A DNA stretch of 23,731 nt from Flavobacterium psychrophilum (GTDB lineage: Bacteria; Bacteroidota; Bacteroidia; Flavobacteriales; Flavobacteriaceae): the NCBI GenBank assembly GCA_943325515.2, contig CALPPS020000035.1, positions 1-23,731 on the forward strand, read 5' to 3'. This document shows, one piece after another, positions 1 through 7,800 of the stretch. A program made the translations under genes and the position numbers. The stretch's first letter is position 1. Every line of letters begins with the position of its first letter. The notes under the pieces were generated by a model. That model saw only the letters and a program-made list of their open reading frames with translations. It had not been told where the DNA came from and did no database searches.

Positions 1-29
1 TAGTAATAGTGCTTTAAAAGTATATTGAG

Positions 30-60
30 TTTGCATATTAGACATTAATACTTATATTTG
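30..60 (+). promoter_or_regulatory. Promoter of the tRNA-Arg gene
   Basis: TTTG at 30-33 is followed after 19 bases by TATATTTG at 53-60. This fits the -33/-7 consensus (TTTG, then TAnnTTTG) of the Bacteroidota primary sigma factor. The predicted start, about 67, lies just before the tRNA at 74. Confidence 0.75.
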
Positions 61-73
61 CACCCACAAAAAA

Positions 74-147
74 GGCCTCGTGGCGCAACTGAATAGCGCA
101 TCTGATTACGGCTCAGAAGGTTACTGGTTTGAATCCAGTCGAGGTCA
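74..147 (+). tRNA. tRNA-Arg (anticodon ACG)
   Basis: The cloverleaf folds by eye. The acceptor stem pairs 74-80 with 140-146 (one G-U pair), the D stem pairs 83-86 with 96-99, the anticodon stem pairs 101-105 with 113-117 around the loop TTACGGC, and the T stem pairs 123-127 with 135-139. The anticodon is ACG at 108-110 and the discriminator base is A147. CCA is not encoded, as is usual in Bacteroidota. The 3' end (136-147) is the left attachment site of the downstream element, which regenerates an intact tRNA. Confidence 0.95.
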
Positions 148-149
148 CT
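136..149 (+). repeat. attL core, 14-bp direct repeat at the tRNA 3' end
   Basis: CAGTCGAGGTCACT spans the T-stem and acceptor end of tRNA-Arg. It is repeated exactly, in the same orientation, at 11626-11639. Integration of genomic islands at tRNA 3' ends by tyrosine recombinases is well established, and a tyrosine integrase gene lies beside the other copy. The inferred element is about 11.49 kb. Confidence 0.88.
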
Positions 150-155
150 CTTAAC

Positions 156-194
156 ATCCCGAAACACTTGATATACAAGGTTTCGGGATTTTTT
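156..194 (+). terminator. Rho-independent terminator after tRNA-Arg, carried by the element
   Basis: ATCCCGAAAC (156-165) pairs with GTTTCGGGAT (180-189). An inner CTTG/CAAG extension and a T-run to 194 complete the structure. It lies inside the element, so it replaces the native terminator now found beyond attR at 11650. Confidence 0.85.
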
Positions 195-196
195 AT

Positions 197-222
197 TATA
201 TTTGTGTGGCTACTTTGTGACC
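197..222 (+). promoter_or_regulatory. -7 element and candidate integrase/excisionase arm motif near attL
   Basis: TATATTTG at 197-204 fits the -7 consensus and could drive the gene starting at 256. Overlapping it, GTGGCTACTTTGTGACC (206-222) resembles GTGGCTGTTTTTGTGTCC at 11491-11508 near attR. A related motif inside each end is expected of recombinase or excisionase arm sites. The function is inferred. Confidence 0.4.
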
Positions 223-255
223 ATAATCATAACTAACAGCAATATAATAAATTAA

Positions 256-1074
256 ATGAATCATAGTGCATTTTTAAAAATTACTGAAATGCCCAACCTA
301 ATTTTTGAAAGATTAGAATGGAAAGATGATGACTTTAATAATTTAGAGGAGCATTTATTTGTATGCACCAATTACTTTAGAGAGGAGATTTCACATAATT
401 TATTCGGTATTTCATTGTTGGAAAAGAGTGATTTAATTAAAAATTATTTTTTTTCAATTTCTGAAATATACCACAATTATCTTTCTGTTATTTTTGAAGA
501 AGAAGAAGTAGGTATATTAGTAAAAGTGATAAAAGTGGTAAAAGGAAAAGAAGTAGGAGAAGAAATTGTAGAAATTGTAGAAAAAGTTGAAGACAAAATT
601 AAATTAGTTAAAATTTTTAAAGAGATATTTCAAGAAATCATAGACATCATTTGTTTAGAATGTATAAGGTATAATATTGATGCTTTATCAATCGTCGATG
701 AAAATTTATTGTCAAATTCAATATTAAATCTTGAAGTTGTTTACGAAGCCAAAAAGAATTCTTTGTTAGACTCTTCAATGGGTGAAACCAATCTTAAAAA
801 GTCATTTACATCAAAACAAGCATTTGATTTTTTTAATTATTTAAATCAAGAATTTTATAAAAACAAATCTATTCTAACAAAATACAGTTGCATATATACT
901 AAAATGAAAGGGGATAAATTTTTAGATAACGACATTAAACCCGAACATTTTAAACAGTTACTTAGTAAGCCTCCCTATCGAATTAATTTTACACATCCTC
1001 TCAAAAGTCTACACGTTATACCAAAAATAGCAAGCAACGAATACGAAGAAAAAAAACTTCTTTTTTTTCGTTAG
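256..1074 (+). CDS. Unknown 272-aa protein at the left end of the element
   Basis: I do not recognise this family. The protein is predicted mostly helical with no signal peptide or clear membrane segment. Residues about 80-125 are strongly biased to Glu, Lys, Val and Ile, with repeats such as EIVEIVEKVED, and the coding strand there is almost pure purine plus T. The C-terminus ends in a Lys/Phe-rich tail. It is the first gene inside attL, separated from the replication cassette by about 95 bases and preceded by its own -7 element. Position and composition suggest accessory cargo, but no function can be assigned. The long open frame on a very AT-rich background supports real coding. Confidence 0.7.
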   Translation: MNHSAFLKITEMPNLIFERLEWKDDDFNNLEEHLFVCTNYFREEISHNLFGISLLEKSDLIKNYFFSISEIYHNYLSVIFEEEEVGILVKVIKVVKGKEVGEEIVEIVEKVEDKIKLVKIFKEIFQEIIDIICLECIRYNIDALSIVDENLLSNSILNLEVVYEAKKNSLLDSSMGETNLKKSFTSKQAFDFFNYLNQEFYKNKSILTKYSCIYTKMKGDKFLDNDIKPEHFKQLLSKPPYRINFTHPLKSLHVIPKIASNEYEEKKLLFFR

Positions 1075-1136
1075 AAAAACTATAAAATCGTTATTTTCTT
1101 CAACGATTACTTTTTAAGCCTACAATTTTCTCTACT

Positions 1137-1144
1137 TACATTTG
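1137..1144 (+). promoter_or_regulatory. -7 element for the HTH-HTH-rep cassette
   Basis: TACATTTG matches TAnnTTTG and lies 26 bases upstream of the start codon at 1171. No convincing TTTG element was found at the right distance. It is the likely promoter for the compact gene string from 1171 onward. Confidence 0.5.
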
Positions 1145-1170
1145 ACCCCATAATTAAACTATAAAAGATT

Positions 1171-1368
1171 ATGGAAAAGCACAACCTACCCCCTACTTAT
1201 TGGGATAAAAAAGACACCTCCAAGCATCTCCGATGCTCAATAAAAACAGTTGATAGATTAATAAAAAACGGACGTATAAGAGCCTTTAAAATGGGTCGTA
1301 AGGTATTGGTATATGCCGAAACTGTAACCGAATCCAATATTAACTCCATTAAACCAAAATTCCTTTAA
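1171..1368 (+). CDS. Small excisionase-type HTH DNA-binding protein
   Basis: This 65-aa protein is a single helix-turn-helix of the excisionase/MerR-like HTH_17 type. It contains WDKKDTSKHLRCSIKTVDRLI followed by the wing pattern GRIRAFKMGRKVLVYAE, which is typical of Xis-like proteins. Proteins of this class bend DNA during excision or act as small repressors on mobile elements. It is the first gene of the compact cassette, 11 bases before the next HTH gene, with a -7 element just upstream. Whether it serves the tyrosine integrase, the Rep gene or the cassette promoter cannot be told from sequence. Confidence 0.8.
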   Translation: MEKHNLPPTYWDKKDTSKHLRCSIKTVDRLIKNGRIRAFKMGRKVLVYAETVTESNINSIKPKFL

Positions 1369-1379
1369 AACCATTTACT

Positions 1380-1631
1380 ATGAAAGAAGTGGACAGACTA
1401 ATGGTTGAAATTTTGCTCATTAAAAAGTCACTATTGGCTATGGAAAATAATGGTTTATCATTAGGTGGATGGTTAACAAAAAATGCTGTACTACGCTATT
1501 TTGATTATTGTGACAACCAACTTAGAAACCTCGAAAGAACTCATTCAATAGAGGTTTCAAAGATTGGTCGCAGGAAATTTTATTCGATGGACTCAATTTT
1601 AACACTTATCGAGAAAAATAGAGTGCTATGA
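1380..1631 (+). CDS. Second small HTH protein (MerR/excisionase-like)
   Basis: This 83-aa protein has a predicted helical N-terminus (residues 1-25). An HTH-like region follows: a WLTKNAVLRYFDYCDNQLRN helix pair, then VSKIGRRKFYSMDSI, which resembles the wing of HTH_17 proteins. It is related in type to the 65-aa protein just upstream. Paired HTH proteins of this kind are common in Bacteroidota mobile elements. Its stop codon overlaps the rep start as ATGA (1628-1631), so the two genes are probably translationally coupled. Regulation of replication is a plausible role but inferred. Confidence 0.7.
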   Translation: MKEVDRLMVEILLIKKSLLAMENNGLSLGGWLTKNAVLRYFDYCDNQLRNLERTHSIEVSKIGRRKFYSMDSILTLIEKNRVL

Positions 1632-2221
1632 GTGAATGGGTATTGAGAAATATTAGATACCTATCGGAAGGGTCTAATAAGAGCGTTAATACAGGACAAA
1701 CTCCAATACTTCCAAAATATAATAAAACTTATCTAAATATTGAAACAGGAGAACTAAACGAGGTTTCAGACCTGCAAAGTAAAATTTATAAAAGAGATAG
1801 GTTTTTAAGGTTATTTTTTAATGTCTATCAGAAGTATTATTCCAATAAAAAAATTACAATTTTATCGGCAGTTGTAAACCAAGATACATATCCAACAATA
1901 ACAAAATTCATAAACACTATTACACGAAAACTTAAACGAAAAGGAATCGAAAGACTTGGATATTTTTGGGTCAGAGATGTTGGCGATAAAAGATTCCATA
2001 AACACTTCCATATTTTTTTAGCAACATCAATAATTTCAACAGAAAAATTCAAGTCCATTTTTGAAAAGAAAGACCACAGCAATTACGAAATAGAGTATTT
2101 AAAATCTAAAGGAATGAAAAGTTACATCAATGATAAAGAATTATTCGCTGCAAATAAACAAAGAGCCTTCGGTAAATCAAAAACATTCCCATTAAAGTTG
2201 AATAAAAGCAAATTACTATGA
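1628..2221 (+). CDS. HUH-endonuclease replication initiator (Rep-like)
   Basis: This 197-aa protein has the hallmarks of a rolling-circle Rep. A HUH motif H126-F-H128 lies in KRFHKHFHIFLA. A C-terminal region SYINDKEL (Tyr166 as candidate nucleophile) leads to KQRAFGKSK, which resembles the Y-x-x-K-Y...R-x-F-G-x-S tail of small phage and plasmid Reps. In such enzymes the metal-bound histidines support a Tyr attack that nicks the origin and starts rolling-circle replication. No helicase domain is present, so a host helicase would be needed. The gene overlaps both neighbours by ATGA. Family assignment is by motif only; a transposase or relaxase of the HUH superfamily is less likely. Confidence 0.72.
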   Translation: MSEWVLRNIRYLSEGSNKSVNTGQTPILPKYNKTYLNIETGELNEVSDLQSKIYKRDRFLRLFFNVYQKYYSNKKITILSAVVNQDTYPTITKFINTITRKLKRKGIERLGYFWVRDVGDKRFHKHFHIFLATSIISTEKFKSIFEKKDHSNYEIEYLKSKGMKSYINDKELFAANKQRAFGKSKTFPLKLNKSKLL

Positions 2222-2319
2222 TTATTCGTGTGTTAATGTACTTTTTAATTGTATCAACATATAACAGTACACTCCAATACAGCACTTTAACAGATAAAAA
2301 TTCAAACAACTTGTTCTAA
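2218..2319 (+). CDS. Candidate 33-aa hydrophobic mini-ORF
   Basis: An ATG at 2218 overlaps the rep stop as ATGA and opens a 33-codon frame ending with TAA at 2317. The product starts with MIIRVLMYFLIVSTYNS, a short hydrophobic stretch, and ends in a polar Thr/Asn/Ser-rich tail. Two other junctions in this cassette use the same ATGA arrangement, which argues that this one is also used. It could be a small membrane peptide. Its small size means it could also be chance. Confidence 0.4.
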   Translation: MIIRVLMYFLIVSTYNSTLQYSTLTDKNSNNLF

Positions 2320-2344
2320 TTTATAGTTTTACTGAAAAAACGTT

Positions 2345-2698
2345 ATGATAAAAAGAGATTTACTAACAGACGAGGAGTATTTTGCAAGTCGCTCTACTCA
2401 ACGCTTTAAAAATTCGGAAAATAGAATTAAATATTGGAACGACAAAGCGAAAAACTTTCGCCAAAGCATCGCTTCTACTACAAAGCCTTTACAAAACAAT
2501 ATTCGGATTTTAGAAGAACTAATGGTCGGTACAGATGAGGGTATTTTTCATCGAGAATTCTTGTTAGGAAAATCTTATTGCTTAAACACTTACTCGAACA
2601 TAGTTCTTTATCAAAAAAAAGAACATTTTGCGATACATAACTACCTTGTAATACCAATATCAGATTTCAAAATTAAATTTATAAAATACAAAAAATGA
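2345..2698 (+). CDS. Unknown 117-aa protein of the rep cassette
   Basis: I do not recognise this family. The N-terminal 55 residues are charged and predicted helical (TDEEYFASRSTQRFKNSENR). The C-terminal half is more beta-like, with aromatic residues and a basic end (KIKFIKYKK). There is no signal peptide or membrane span. The stop overlaps the next start as ATGA at 2695-2698, so it is coupled to the membrane miniproteins. Context suggests a role in replication or morphogenesis of the small replicon, but this is inference. Confidence 0.6.
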   Translation: MIKRDLLTDEEYFASRSTQRFKNSENRIKYWNDKAKNFRQSIASTTKPLQNNIRILEELMVGTDEGIFHREFLLGKSYCLNTYSNIVLYQKKEHFAIHNYLVIPISDFKIKFIKYKK

Positions 2699-2886
2699 AA
2701 CTTGATATATCCAAAGTGCAGTTAAATCCTGTACCGTTACCGATTGTAGAATTGCAAGAGCAAAATGTTATGCTTAAAGGAAAAAACAAAGTATTTGAAA
2801 AAGTCATTTTTGGCTTAATCACAGCAGGAGTAATAACACTTATATATTTCGTAATAATAGATGCAGAATCAAGAAAGAAAAAATAG
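2695..2886 (+). CDS. 63-aa single-pass membrane miniprotein
   Basis: The protein has a polar, proline-containing N-terminal region (residues 1-35), one hydrophobic span at about 36-55 (VIFGLITAGVITLIYFVII) and a basic C-terminus, ESRKKK. This layout (hydrophilic stretch, one helix, positive tail) recalls small phage membrane or coat-like proteins, but no homology is claimed. It overlaps the upstream gene by ATGA and the next gene by 26 bases. Confidence 0.55.
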   Translation: MKLDISKVQLNPVPLPIVELQEQNVMLKGKNKVFEKVIFGLITAGVITLIYFVIIDAESRKKK

Positions 2887-3070
2887 AGTTAATGTTGGTA
2901 ACATTAATAAAATGATAAAAGATGAAATCTATAATAGCAAATACTTAAAAACGGGAATATATATTTTTGGCGGTGTTCTTGGTCTTTTTGCGATTGGCTT
3001 TGTACTGAAGGCTGTTACGTATGCAACCGCTAACTTAAAAGCACTTAATGCTACCTTGAAGCAAAAATAG
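2861..3070 (+). CDS. 69-aa single-pass membrane miniprotein
   Basis: A basic, polar N-terminus (residues 1-30) precedes a glycine-rich hydrophobic span at about 31-50 (TGIYIFGGVLGLFAIGFVLK), and the tail ends in KQK. Its start lies 26 bases inside the preceding membrane gene, which supports a compact co-translated operon. Function is unknown. Two adjacent single-span proteins behind a HUH Rep are reminiscent of the packed small-gene blocks of ssDNA phages. Confidence 0.55.
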   Translation: MQNQERKNRVNVGNINKMIKDEIYNSKYLKTGIYIFGGVLGLFAIGFVLKAVTYATANLKALNATLKQK

Positions 3071-3166
3071 ACTATACCTTAAAACGACACAATTTAAATT
3101 TTCTATTTTCAGAGCAAATCAACCAATTAGTAAAAAAATAAGTTAGTAACCTAAAAATATACAGAA

Positions 3167-3730
3167 ATGAGAGTAATTTATGGCAGAATCAGTACAAAAG
3201 AACAGAACGAATCTCGACAATTAGTTAAAGGAGAAATTGCTTTTATCGATAAATGTTCAGGAGCAGTTTGTTTTACGGATAGACCTCAAGCAAAAAAGTT
3301 GATTGATTATCTAAAATTAAATCCTCAAACTGAAACTCATATCTTGAGCGTGGATAGAATCGGGAGGTCAACCCTTGATATTTTGACGACTATTGAATTT
3401 TTCAAACAAAACAATTATAGGTTAAGTATTGATAATTTAGGAATGGACAATACAAGCCCATTTTTTGATTTGATGATTAGTTTACTTGGAACATTGGCTG
3501 AACACGAGAAAATGATAATCAGAGAGAGATGTAGAGGCGGAATTACGGCTGCTCAAAAAGCAGGGATTTATACAGGCAGAAAAAAAGGCACTACTGATAA
3601 TAGGAATAAAGTACTAAAAAAGCATAATGACATTGTAATTTGTCTTCAATCAAAAATGAAAGTTTCAGATATTTCGAGAATAACAGAAAGAACAAGAGCA
3701 ACAGTTTATAAAGTAAAGAAAATGCTGTAA
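3167..3730 (+). CDS. Serine recombinase (resolvase/invertase family)
   Basis: This 187-aa protein begins VIYGRISTKEQN, the catalytic serine motif of the resolvase/invertase family (Ser9 is the likely nucleophile). It continues with VDRIGRSTLDIL, the arginine-rich active-site segment, and the E-helix pattern LAEHEKMIIRERCRGG. It ends in an HTH (KVSDISRITERTRATVYKVKK) that binds site DNA. The catalytic domain looks slightly short between the serine and DR motifs, but all key residues are present. Such enzymes resolve replicon multimers or invert DNA. It probably belongs with the Rep cassette, downstream of a 96-base gap. No crossover sites were identified. Confidence 0.9.
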   Translation: MRVIYGRISTKEQNESRQLVKGEIAFIDKCSGAVCFTDRPQAKKLIDYLKLNPQTETHILSVDRIGRSTLDILTTIEFFKQNNYRLSIDNLGMDNTSPFFDLMISLLGTLAEHEKMIIRERCRGGITAAQKAGIYTGRKKGTTDNRNKVLKKHNDIVICLQSKMKVSDISRITERTRATVYKVKKML

Positions 3731-3765
3731 AATCAATTTATACTATAAATAACTTTTTTAGAACA

Positions 3766-4206
3766 ATGAGCAGCCAATTCAAATTAGGGCAAATACTCTG
3801 TGAAAGATGTAGTTTAAAAAGACCTGCCAACCAACGCTACTATTATGTGGTTATTCAGGAAGAGACAAATGATAAGTATTTAGTGATACAAGCCATTAAT
3901 TCAAATTCATTATATGTTTCGGGTGCATCATTAAACCCATCATATCCTGAAGAAGATTTGGTAGTTACTGAATTAAAAGCCTCCTACTTACTAAATCAAG
4001 AAATTACTGTAATGGATTCGTTTTTCAATGAACCTGTCGTTTCTGATGCTATAGGCTATGAGGGGAACGATACTATTGTTAAATTTACACCTGTAAATGA
4101 TGATTTGATTGGAAATGTTTATTACGAAATAAAAAGCAAAAAAAACTCAACCTTTTCAGGTTATTTATATTGTGACTTTTATCGCAAAGAGAAATTTGTT
4201 AAATGA
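3766..4206 (+). CDS. Unknown 146-aa protein
   Basis: I do not recognise this protein. It is predicted largely beta-strand and has an N-terminal CERC pair at residues 12-15 with no second cysteine pair, so metal binding is doubtful. The stretch LKASYLLNQEITVMDSFFN and several exposed aromatic residues are its most distinctive parts. It starts 35 bases after the resolvase stop on the same strand and may be cotranscribed with it. No toxin, enzyme or DNA-binding motif is evident. Confidence 0.6.
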   Translation: MSSQFKLGQILCERCSLKRPANQRYYYVVIQEETNDKYLVIQAINSNSLYVSGASLNPSYPEEDLVVTELKASYLLNQEITVMDSFFNEPVVSDAIGYEGNDTIVKFTPVNDDLIGNVYYEIKSKKNSTFSGYLYCDFYRKEKFVK

Positions 4207-4299
4207 TTTCATTTAATCAAAGGTGTTGAATTATTTAAGATGACAGACTTACATCCAAATACTATAAGTAAAATAAGAAAACTACACAGTCATAATTAA
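4207..4299 (+). pseudogene. Fragment resembling a resolvase C-terminal HTH
   Basis: The frame directly after the 146-aa gene stop reads LIKGVELFKMTDLHPN then TISKIRKLHSHN before a TAA at about 4297-4299. The pattern (a short helix, then a T-x-x-LHPNTISKIRK recognition helix) is like the last helices of serine resolvases. There is no room for a full gene, and the only ATG (4240) would give 19 residues. It may be the tail of an older resolvase lost by rearrangement. The similarity is short, so confidence is low. Confidence 0.35.
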
Positions 4300-4308
4300 T
4301 GATTAAAT

Positions 4309-4839
4309 TTATAAAAAATAGTCTTCTCTTGATTCTATTGTTCTAAGGTTTAGCATTAATTCTTCATAAGAAGTAAGTAAAATAATTATCTCTTCAATTA
4401 TTGAAAATAAGTATTGTGTTTTTTCTAATTTATTTTTATTCAAAAGATATTTTTCAAAGTTTTTATCCAAGTGAGCATAAAATTTATCTCTAATATCACA
4501 AAGGTCTTTAATTACAACTTCTTCATCTCTCAATTTTTTAAGAACAATTTCTAACTCGGAAATATTCTTGGGATTTGACTTAATTCGTTTTTCTAACAAA
4601 TTATAAATGTTGTCTTTATTATTAGTGCTATTTTTTAAAACTTTATAGAGTTCTATATGATAATCTTTCATTGCTAAATAACGTAAATGAAAAAGCAGTG
4701 GATTATTGTCAATATTCTTACTTACTAAATTGCCTTTTAATTCCAAATCGTTATTTAATCCTGCCATAAAACACCACGCTTCCCAACTTTTCCGAGCATT
4801 TAAATAATTCTTTAAAAGTCTATTAACAGATTTAATCAT
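4309..4839 (-). CDS. HEPN-domain AbiU2-like protein
   Basis: This 176-aa all-helical protein carries DIRDKFYAHLDK, an R-x5-H motif (Arg117, His123) that is the catalytic signature of HEPN ribonucleases. The surrounding sequence resembles AbiU2-type HEPN proteins. HEPN proteins often act as RNA-cutting toxins in abortive infection and toxin-antitoxin systems. It is the last gene of the mmpA-mmpB-hsdR operon, 9 bases after the hsdR stop, so it is probably coexpressed with it. No nucleotidyltransferase-type antitoxin (MNT) is adjacent, so it may be controlled by another operon product or act as a back-up when restriction fails. That role is inference. Confidence 0.72.
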   Translation of the reverse strand: MIKSVNRLLKNYLNARKSWEAWCFMAGLNNDLELKGNLVSKNIDNNPLLFHLRYLAMKDYHIELYKVLKNSTNNKDNIYNLLEKRIKSNPKNISELEIVLKKLRDEEVVIKDLCDIRDKFYAHLDKNFEKYLLNKNKLEKTQYLFSIIEEIIILLTSYEELMLNLRTIESREDYFL

Positions 4840-4848
4840 AGTTTTAAT

Positions 4849-7800
4849 TTAAGCCACCCTTCCAAAATTAGCATACCTCGTTTTGAAATAATCAAATAAT
4901 ATCTCTGTTTTTACAACTCTATCTCCATCGCTAAATGTAGGGAAAGGTAGTTTTGTATATAAGTGGTCGTTTATCGCTTTCTTTACAGCCGATGCCGTTT
5001 GTGTTTTCTCTGACCAATATTCCACTTTAAACTCATTGTTTTTTAGATGTTCCAATAACTTTCTTGCTGTATCTTTTACCTCAACTTTTTCCTTGTCGGA
5101 GATTTTTTTATCTCGGTTAAGCATATCGAAAACCGTTAATTCGTCTTCATCTAACAACTCTCGTTCTGCTCTTTTTTCTTCTTCTGACAAATCTCCTAAC
5201 AATAATATCAAGGCATCAAATAACTCTTTTACCGTAGCATATTCTTTACCGTTATTGTAGTTCTCAATGATTTCTTGATAACGCTCATAAAAGTCAATTC
5301 GCATTGGGTTTTGGTCAAGTAAGCGATTCATTTTTTTGGCTACACGGTCTTTTAGTGATTGAACGGCAATATTTTTGTTACCTTCAATTTTCAAAAATTC
5401 CTCTTCAATTTTCTTGAAGTCTAAACCGCTTAAATCTATTTTTTGTCCATAGCCTTCAGCCTGTTCCATTACCATATTCAAACTCTCAATGGATTGGTTT
5501 ACTACATCCTGCACTCGGGAAACGATATGAGTAACATCTGCTTCGTCAATCTTTTCATTCATTATCGAATACAAGGCGTTTATAGCATCTCTATTGTCTT
5601 TAAAATCATAGATTGCATTATCAGGCATCAATGCTTTGTACTTTTTGAACACCTCTCTTGCCAAAATGCCGAATTTATTTCGAGTTTCATCGTTTTTACA
5701 AATAGCGTTGTAACCCTTTTGGATGTATTTAATTTTGTATAAATTATCAGATGCTTTGGTAATTAGGCTCAATTTAAAATCACATTCGTCTTTTAAAAAT
5801 AATTCAGTTGCCTGAATTGTTTCGCTTAAATCGGCAACTAATTCTTCTAATGGTCGAACAGGAACATCGTCTGTTCCGCTTGGATTTCCTTTGCTTCCGC
5901 TATCGCCATAAATGGCTAAGGCTTCTAATAATGCCTTGTAAGTTTCTATATAGTCAACAATAAGACCGTTGTTTTTATCTTCGTGAACTCTGTTTGCTCT
6001 TGCAATCGTCTGCATCAAAGTATGCGACTTCATTGGCTTATCTAAATACAAAGTCGATAAACTCTTAACATCAAACCCTGTAATCCACATCGCACACACA
6101 ATAGCAATTCGGAATGGGTGGTTTTCAGCCTTGAAATCTTCCTCAAGATTACGAGTGTTCATTTTCAAACGATGTGGTTCTATATCCAATCCCCACGCTT
6201 CAAATTTGTCTATCTCGTTCTGTTCGTGACTGACTACTACACTAATTTCAGTTTCTTTTGCCCAATCCCATTCTCGCTGTTGCGAAAGTTGTTCTTGTAA
6301 ATCGGTTACTTTTTCAATTTCCTTTTTACGGGTTTCCAAGTAGATTAACCATTCTTCAGAAATCAAATCATACATTTTAACTGCCGTTACTTTATCCATA
6401 GCAACAAACATCGCTTTGCCTTTGTAACCTCTTCCGTTAAAATGCGTAACTACATCTTTAGCAATGGCACGAAGTCGTTTTTCTGCTGTAAGAATTGGAT
6501 ATTCACGTGCAAAAAGTTTCTTGAGTTTGGCTTGTTGGTCATCGTCCAAATCCTCCTGCTCAATGGCTTCTCTAATCTGCTCATTGATAATTGGGTTATC
6601 TAATCGTAACTTTTCTCCTCTGTTCTCATAATATAATGGCACGGTTGCGCCATCTTCTATAGAACGCTTAAAATCGTATTTGGAAACATACTCCCCAAAT
6701 ATTCTTCGGGTAAGTTCATCGTCTTTAAACAGTGGTGTACCTGTAAATCCAATAAACGATGCGTTAGGTAACGCCTTACGCAAATTCATTGCTAATGAAC
6801 CGCCTTGAGTTCTGTGCGCCTCATCTGAAATAACGATAATATTATCCCTTTCGGTAATAACCTCATCGAAGTTAAATTTATGAATTAACGAAAATATATA
6901 GCGTTGGTCAGTTTTCAAAAGTGCTTTCAGATGCTCTCCACTCGTTGCTTTTACATTCAAATCTTGAACTGCTCCAACTCCTGTAAAGGTTTTGTAAATC
7001 TGTGAATCTAATTCGTTTCTATCTGTAACTAATAAAAAGGTATAACCACCTCCTAAAGCACGTAATATCTTTTGGCAAAGGAAAACCATAGAGTAACTCT
7101 TACCACTGCCTTGTGTATGCCAAAATACTCCTAATTTTTGTGCGTCTTCTTTAGAGATGAATCCATTTTTGGCTTGTTCTTGAACCGAAACAAAATGTTC
7201 TACCGCCTTGTTTACTCCAATGAACTGATGGTTTCTTGCAATCAATTTCACAATAGAACCAATAGAATTATCAAACAATACAAAGTTCTCGAATAAATCC
7301 ATCATTCGGTTTTTCTCGCAAACGCCCTTTAGAATTCCATCTAAACTGATAATTCCTTCTTGCTCTTCAGTGATACGTTTCCAATCGTGGAAATGTTCGT
7401 ATTTAGAAGTGATTGCACCAATCTTACTTTCAAAGCCATTACTTAAAATAATAAAAGCGTTGGTATGAAACATTTTCGGAATGGTCTGCTTGTAATCTTT
7501 TAAATTGGTTTCAAAAGCCACTTTAATTTTTCGATGGTGCGCTTTAAGTTCAATAAACAACAAAGGAATACCATTTACAAAACCAACAATATCAGGACGC
7601 TTTCTACGCTTAGATTTACCTTCAACCCATAATTGCTGTACGGCAAGAAAGTTGTTGTTTTCTATGGTGTCAAAATCAAAGACCTTTATTTTCTTGTTAC
7701 GGATAATTTCGTTTTTTTCATTCTTATACGTAACAGGAATACCTTCTTTTAAGAAGTTGTGTTTCTCAAAGTTTAAATCGGGTAAACTTTTGGTAGCATC

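Noticed and set aside
1171..4206. A complete inovirus or FLiP-like prophage
   Set aside because: No Zot/pI ATPase, capsid or lysis gene is visible. Only the Rep-like gene and small membrane proteins fit, so it is kept as a hypothesis about origin.
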